Source: Flagellimonas yonaguniensis (GTDB lineage Bacteria; Bacteroidota; Bacteroidia; Flavobacteriales; Flavobacteriaceae). Taken from it: 64,000 bases of DNA. Position numbers and translations under genes: made by a program. The stretch covers positions 1-64,000 of the forward strand of contig NZ_JARFVB010000018.1 in the NCBI RefSeq assembly GCF_029193885.1. The letters run 5' to 3'. Below the pieces are notes generated by a model that did not search any database, had not been told where the DNA came from, and worked only from the letters and a program-made list of their open reading frames with translations. Positions 61,571-64,000 of this stretch are shown here, one piece after another. The stretch's first letter is position 1. Each line of letters begins with the position of its first letter.

Positions 61571-62494
61571 ATGGAGAAAATAAAAGTATTTTGCCCTGCG
61601 ACCATCGCCAATGTATCATGTGGTTTTGATGTACTTGGTTTAGCGCTCGACTCCGTGGGTGATGAAATGACGGTTCGCAAAACTGCTGACAAAGGAATTC
61701 GAATCTCCAAAATAATTGGACAGGACCTTCCTATGGAAGCGGAGAAAAATGTGGCAGGGGTAGCCGGTTTGGCCCTTTTGGCAAAAAGTGATTACGATGG
61801 TGGTTTTGAAATTGAAATCGATAAACGGATAAAACCGGGAAGCGGAATTGGTAGTAGTGCTGCAAGTTCAACGGGAGCCGTTTGGGCCATGAACGAACTA
61901 TTGGGAAATCCCTTTTCCAAACTCGAACTGGTTCAGTTTGCTATGGAAGGGGAAAAACTGGCCAGCGATGTGGCCCATGCCGATAATGTTGCTCCTGCCA
62001 TATACGGAGGGTTCACTTTGGTTCGAAGCTATGAGCCGCTCGACATTATCCCGATTCCAACACCATCGGAACTGTATGCCACGGTAATCCATCCACAGAT
62101 AGAGATCAAGACTTCAGACTCCCGAAAAATTTTAAAGACCACGATTTCCATGCAACAAGGCATTCAACAATGGGGCAATTTGGGCGGGCTGGTCGCTGGA
62201 CTGTTCCAAAACGACTATGATCTTATCGGCCGCTCACTGCACGACCACATTGTGGAGCCCATTCGTTCCATTCTTATTCCAGCTTTTGATGACATTAAGG
62301 CCAATGCCTTAAAAGCAGGCGCCCTTGGAAGCGGGATTTCCGGGTCGGGGCCTTCTATTTTTGCTCTGAGCAAAGGAGAGGAAACTGCCAAACAGGTGGC
62401 CGAGTCCATGAAAAAAACCTATCAAAACATTGCAGTGGATTTCGACATCCATATTTCCAAAGTAAATAGCCAAGGCGTAAAGAAAATTGCTTAA
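61571..62494 (+). CDS. thrB: Homoserine kinase
   Basis: A GHMP-family kinase that phosphorylates homoserine for ThrC. The GHMP motif is PGSGIGSSAASSTGAVWA (about 94-111). The N-terminus (KVFCPATIANVSCGFDVLGLAL) and the C-terminal GSGISGSGPSIFAL loop are typical. Length is 307 residues. It is 3 bp from thrA and 4 bp from thrC in one operon. Confidence 0.96.
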   Translation: MEKIKVFCPATIANVSCGFDVLGLALDSVGDEMTVRKTADKGIRISKIIGQDLPMEAEKNVAGVAGLALLAKSDYDGGFEIEIDKRIKPGSGIGSSAASSTGAVWAMNELLGNPFSKLELVQFAMEGEKLASDVAHADNVAPAIYGGFTLVRSYEPLDIIPIPTPSELYATVIHPQIEIKTSDSRKILKTTISMQQGIQQWGNLGGLVAGLFQNDYDLIGRSLHDHIVEPIRSILIPAFDDIKANALKAGALGSGISGSGPSIFALSKGEETAKQVAESMKKTYQNIAVDFDIHISKVNSQGVKKIA

Positions 62495-62498
62495 ATCC

Positions 62499-63794
62499 AT
62501 GAAATTCTACAGTCTCAACAACCAAAACATACAGGCTTCGTTCAGAGAGGCCGTCATTGCAGGAATCGCCCCGGACAAGGGACTTTACTTTCCCGAGAGC
62601 ATCACACCGCTTCCTGCTGATTTTTTTGAACATATTGAAGAGCTTTCCAATCAAGAAATCGCCTTTCAGGCCATTCATCAATTTGTGAGCGATGACATTC
62701 CTGATGAGGCCTTGAAAGAGATCATCGCCAATACGTTGGATTTTGAGTTTCCTGTGGTCAACATAGAAGAAAATGTGGCGACTTTGGAACTTTTCCATGG
62801 TCCCACTATGGCTTTTAAAGATGTTGGAGCCCGATTTATGGCCAACTGTCTTGGCTACTTCTCCAAAGGAGAAAAACAAGATGTGACGGTTCTCGTGGCC
62901 ACTTCGGGAGATACGGGTGGTGCCGTTGCCAATGGCTTTTTAGGAGTGGATGGTGTAAAAGTAGTCATCCTCTACCCTAGTGGAAAAGTAAGCGAGATCC
63001 AAGAGAAACAATTGACCACCTTGGGCCAAAATATCGAGGCCATGGAAGTGGATGGCGTTTTTGATGATTGCCAACGCATGGTAAAGACCGCTTTTCTGGA
63101 TACCGAAATCACGGATCATAAAAAATTGACCTCGGCCAACAGTATCAATGTCGCCCGATGGCTGCCCCAGCTTTTCTACTTTTTGTTTGCCTACAAACAG
63201 GCAAAATCAAAAGGCAAGGAAATTGTCTTTTCGGTGCCATCAGGGAATTTTGGCAACATCTGTGCAGGAATGGTGGCCCAAAAATTGGGAATGCCCGTCA
63301 AACATTTTGTGGCCTCCACCAATGTGAACAATGTGGTGCCCAAATTCATGAAAGATGGTGTTTACGAACCCATGCCCTCCATAGCGACCATTTCCAATGC
63401 CATGGACGTTGGAGACCCGAGTAATTTTGTCCGAATCAGGCATTTGTACCAAGATGATTTGAAAACGCTACAAGAAAGCCTTTCCTCATACTCCTTTACC
63501 GATGAGAATACCAAAGCAATCATGAAGAAGGTATATTCCAATACGGGATATGTACTAGATCCGCATGGTGCCGTGGGGTATTTGGGACTCAAGGAATATC
63601 AAAAATCCCATCCCGGCACCTATGGTATTTTCTTGGAAACGGCACATCCCGTCAAGTTTTTGGATGTGGCAGAGGAAACCTTGGGTTTGAGCCCAAAGAT
63701 TCCTCCACAAATCATGAAAGTAATGGACAAGGACAAAAAATCACATGCCATTGCTACTTACAAAAAGCTAAAACAATACCTCCTAAAGAATTAA
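62499..63794 (+). CDS. thrC: Threonine synthase
   Basis: This PLP enzyme makes threonine from phosphohomoserine. The PLP lysine is in GPTMAFKDVGARFM (about 111), followed by LVATSGDTGGAVANG, and the C-terminal part is of the 430-residue class II type. The ATG at 62499 (MKFYSLNNQNIQASF) was preferred to a start four codons earlier because it keeps the usual spacing after thrB. The end of the gene overlaps the stop of the converging peptidase gene by 3 bp. Confidence 0.96.
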   Translation: MKFYSLNNQNIQASFREAVIAGIAPDKGLYFPESITPLPADFFEHIEELSNQEIAFQAIHQFVSDDIPDEALKEIIANTLDFEFPVVNIEENVATLELFHGPTMAFKDVGARFMANCLGYFSKGEKQDVTVLVATSGDTGGAVANGFLGVDGVKVVILYPSGKVSEIQEKQLTTLGQNIEAMEVDGVFDDCQRMVKTAFLDTEITDHKKLTSANSINVARWLPQLFYFLFAYKQAKSKGKEIVFSVPSGNFGNICAGMVAQKLGMPVKHFVASTNVNNVVPKFMKDGVYEPMPSIATISNAMDVGDPSNFVRIRHLYQDDLKTLQESLSSYSFTDENTKAIMKKVYSNTGYVLDPHGAVGYLGLKEYQKSHPGTYGIFLETAHPVKFLDVAEETLGLSPKIPPQIMKVMDKDKKSHAIATYKKLKQYLLKN

Positions 63795-64000
63795 TCCAAC
63801 TTGGGCAGTTGAAAACTGTCCAAGGGACTAGGTTGTTTCATCACTTCTTCGATTTCCTCTGCCTTTCTAGGTGCCATTCCCGAAAGATTGATGGGTCCAT
63901 TTTCGGTAATCAGGATGTCATCCTCGATTCTAACAGCAATGCCCCACCATTTTTCATCGCAATCACTATCTTCTGGAATGTAAATACCAGGTTCGACGGT
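63791..64000 (-). CDS. M24 peptidase (aminopeptidase P family), C-terminal end
   Basis: The minus-strand frame enters at the window edge and gives the last 69 residues: TVEPGIYIPEDSDCDEKWWG, then the metal-ligand segment GIAVRIEDDILIT, then a tail rich in Glu and Pro. This is the conserved end of Xaa-Pro aminopeptidases (TVEPG and RIEDD motifs). The N-terminal part lies outside the window. It converges on thrC with overlapping stops. Confidence 0.9.
   Translation of the reverse strand, partial: TVEPGIYIPEDSDCDEKWWGIAVRIEDDILITENGPINLSGMAPRKAEEIEEVMKQPSPLDSFQLPKLD

Noticed and set aside
1..64000. CRISPR arrays
   Set aside because: No regularly spaced direct repeats of 24-40 bp were seen anywhere in the window.

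Overview
The window reads as Flavobacteriaceae (Bacteroidota), plausibly near Muricauda/Flagellimonas/Allomuricauda. This is inferred from TAnnTTTG-type promoter elements, a CzcA fused to a TolC-like domain, BfmA/BtgA and DUF5712 mobilization proteins, and a thrABC operon with a bifunctional ThrA. No database could be searched, so the genus is a guess.

About 1-45,650 is one large integrative/mobilizable element whose left end lies outside the window. Its integrase (44168-45424) abuts the 3' end of a tRNA-Pro gene (45653-45727). Left to right it holds: (i) an IS21-family insertion (istA 3' part, istB) inside a type I restriction hsdS gene; (ii) an AT-rich defence operon made of the hsdS remnant, a HEPN/Abi_C-like protein carrying a copy of the HsdR C-terminal domain, hsdR, and a single-chain SIR2-APAZ-short Argonaute; (iii) mobilization genes (coupling protein, relaxase, BfmA-like) with a hairpin-rich candidate oriT; (iv) small element genes, a JAB/RadC-like protein and SSB; (v) a mobile mutasome (DnaE-type polymerase, DinB polymerase, divergent SRAP peptidase) and a large ParB; (vi) metal and redox cargo.

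The cargo comprises a MerR/lipoprotein/YnfA group; a DtxR regulator with a di-heme oxidoreductase, Rieske protein and porin; DUF6660, czcA(-tolC), czcB, a PII-like protein, two Fur-like regulators, two SpoIIAA-like proteins, a P1B-4 ATPase, a CDF transporter and a universal stress protein; decayed fragments; and an ArsR-MerTP-GDCCVxC mercury group without merA in the window. Two element genes (186-aa protein and parB) share a near-identical upstream leader. A third, truncated copy lies by the integrase as a recombination scar.

From 45,653 on the DNA is ordinary chromosome: tRNA-Pro(TGG), tRNA-Ser(GCT), pgpH-like HD phosphohydrolase, thiolase, NlpC/P60 peptidase, TPR protein, gyrA, clpC, a hypothetical gene, nnr, and thrABC behind a Thr/Ile-rich leader-peptide attenuator. 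The end of an M24 peptidase gene runs off the right edge.

The most interesting region is 1526-9003. Its order hsdS-HEPN-hsdR recalls the prr locus, where the HEPN anticodon nuclease PrrC lies between hsdS and hsdR and is held latent by the restriction complex. Here the HEPN protein carries its own copy of the HsdR C-terminal domain, which suggests a docking mechanism, and a SIR2-Argonaute follows 14 bp downstream.
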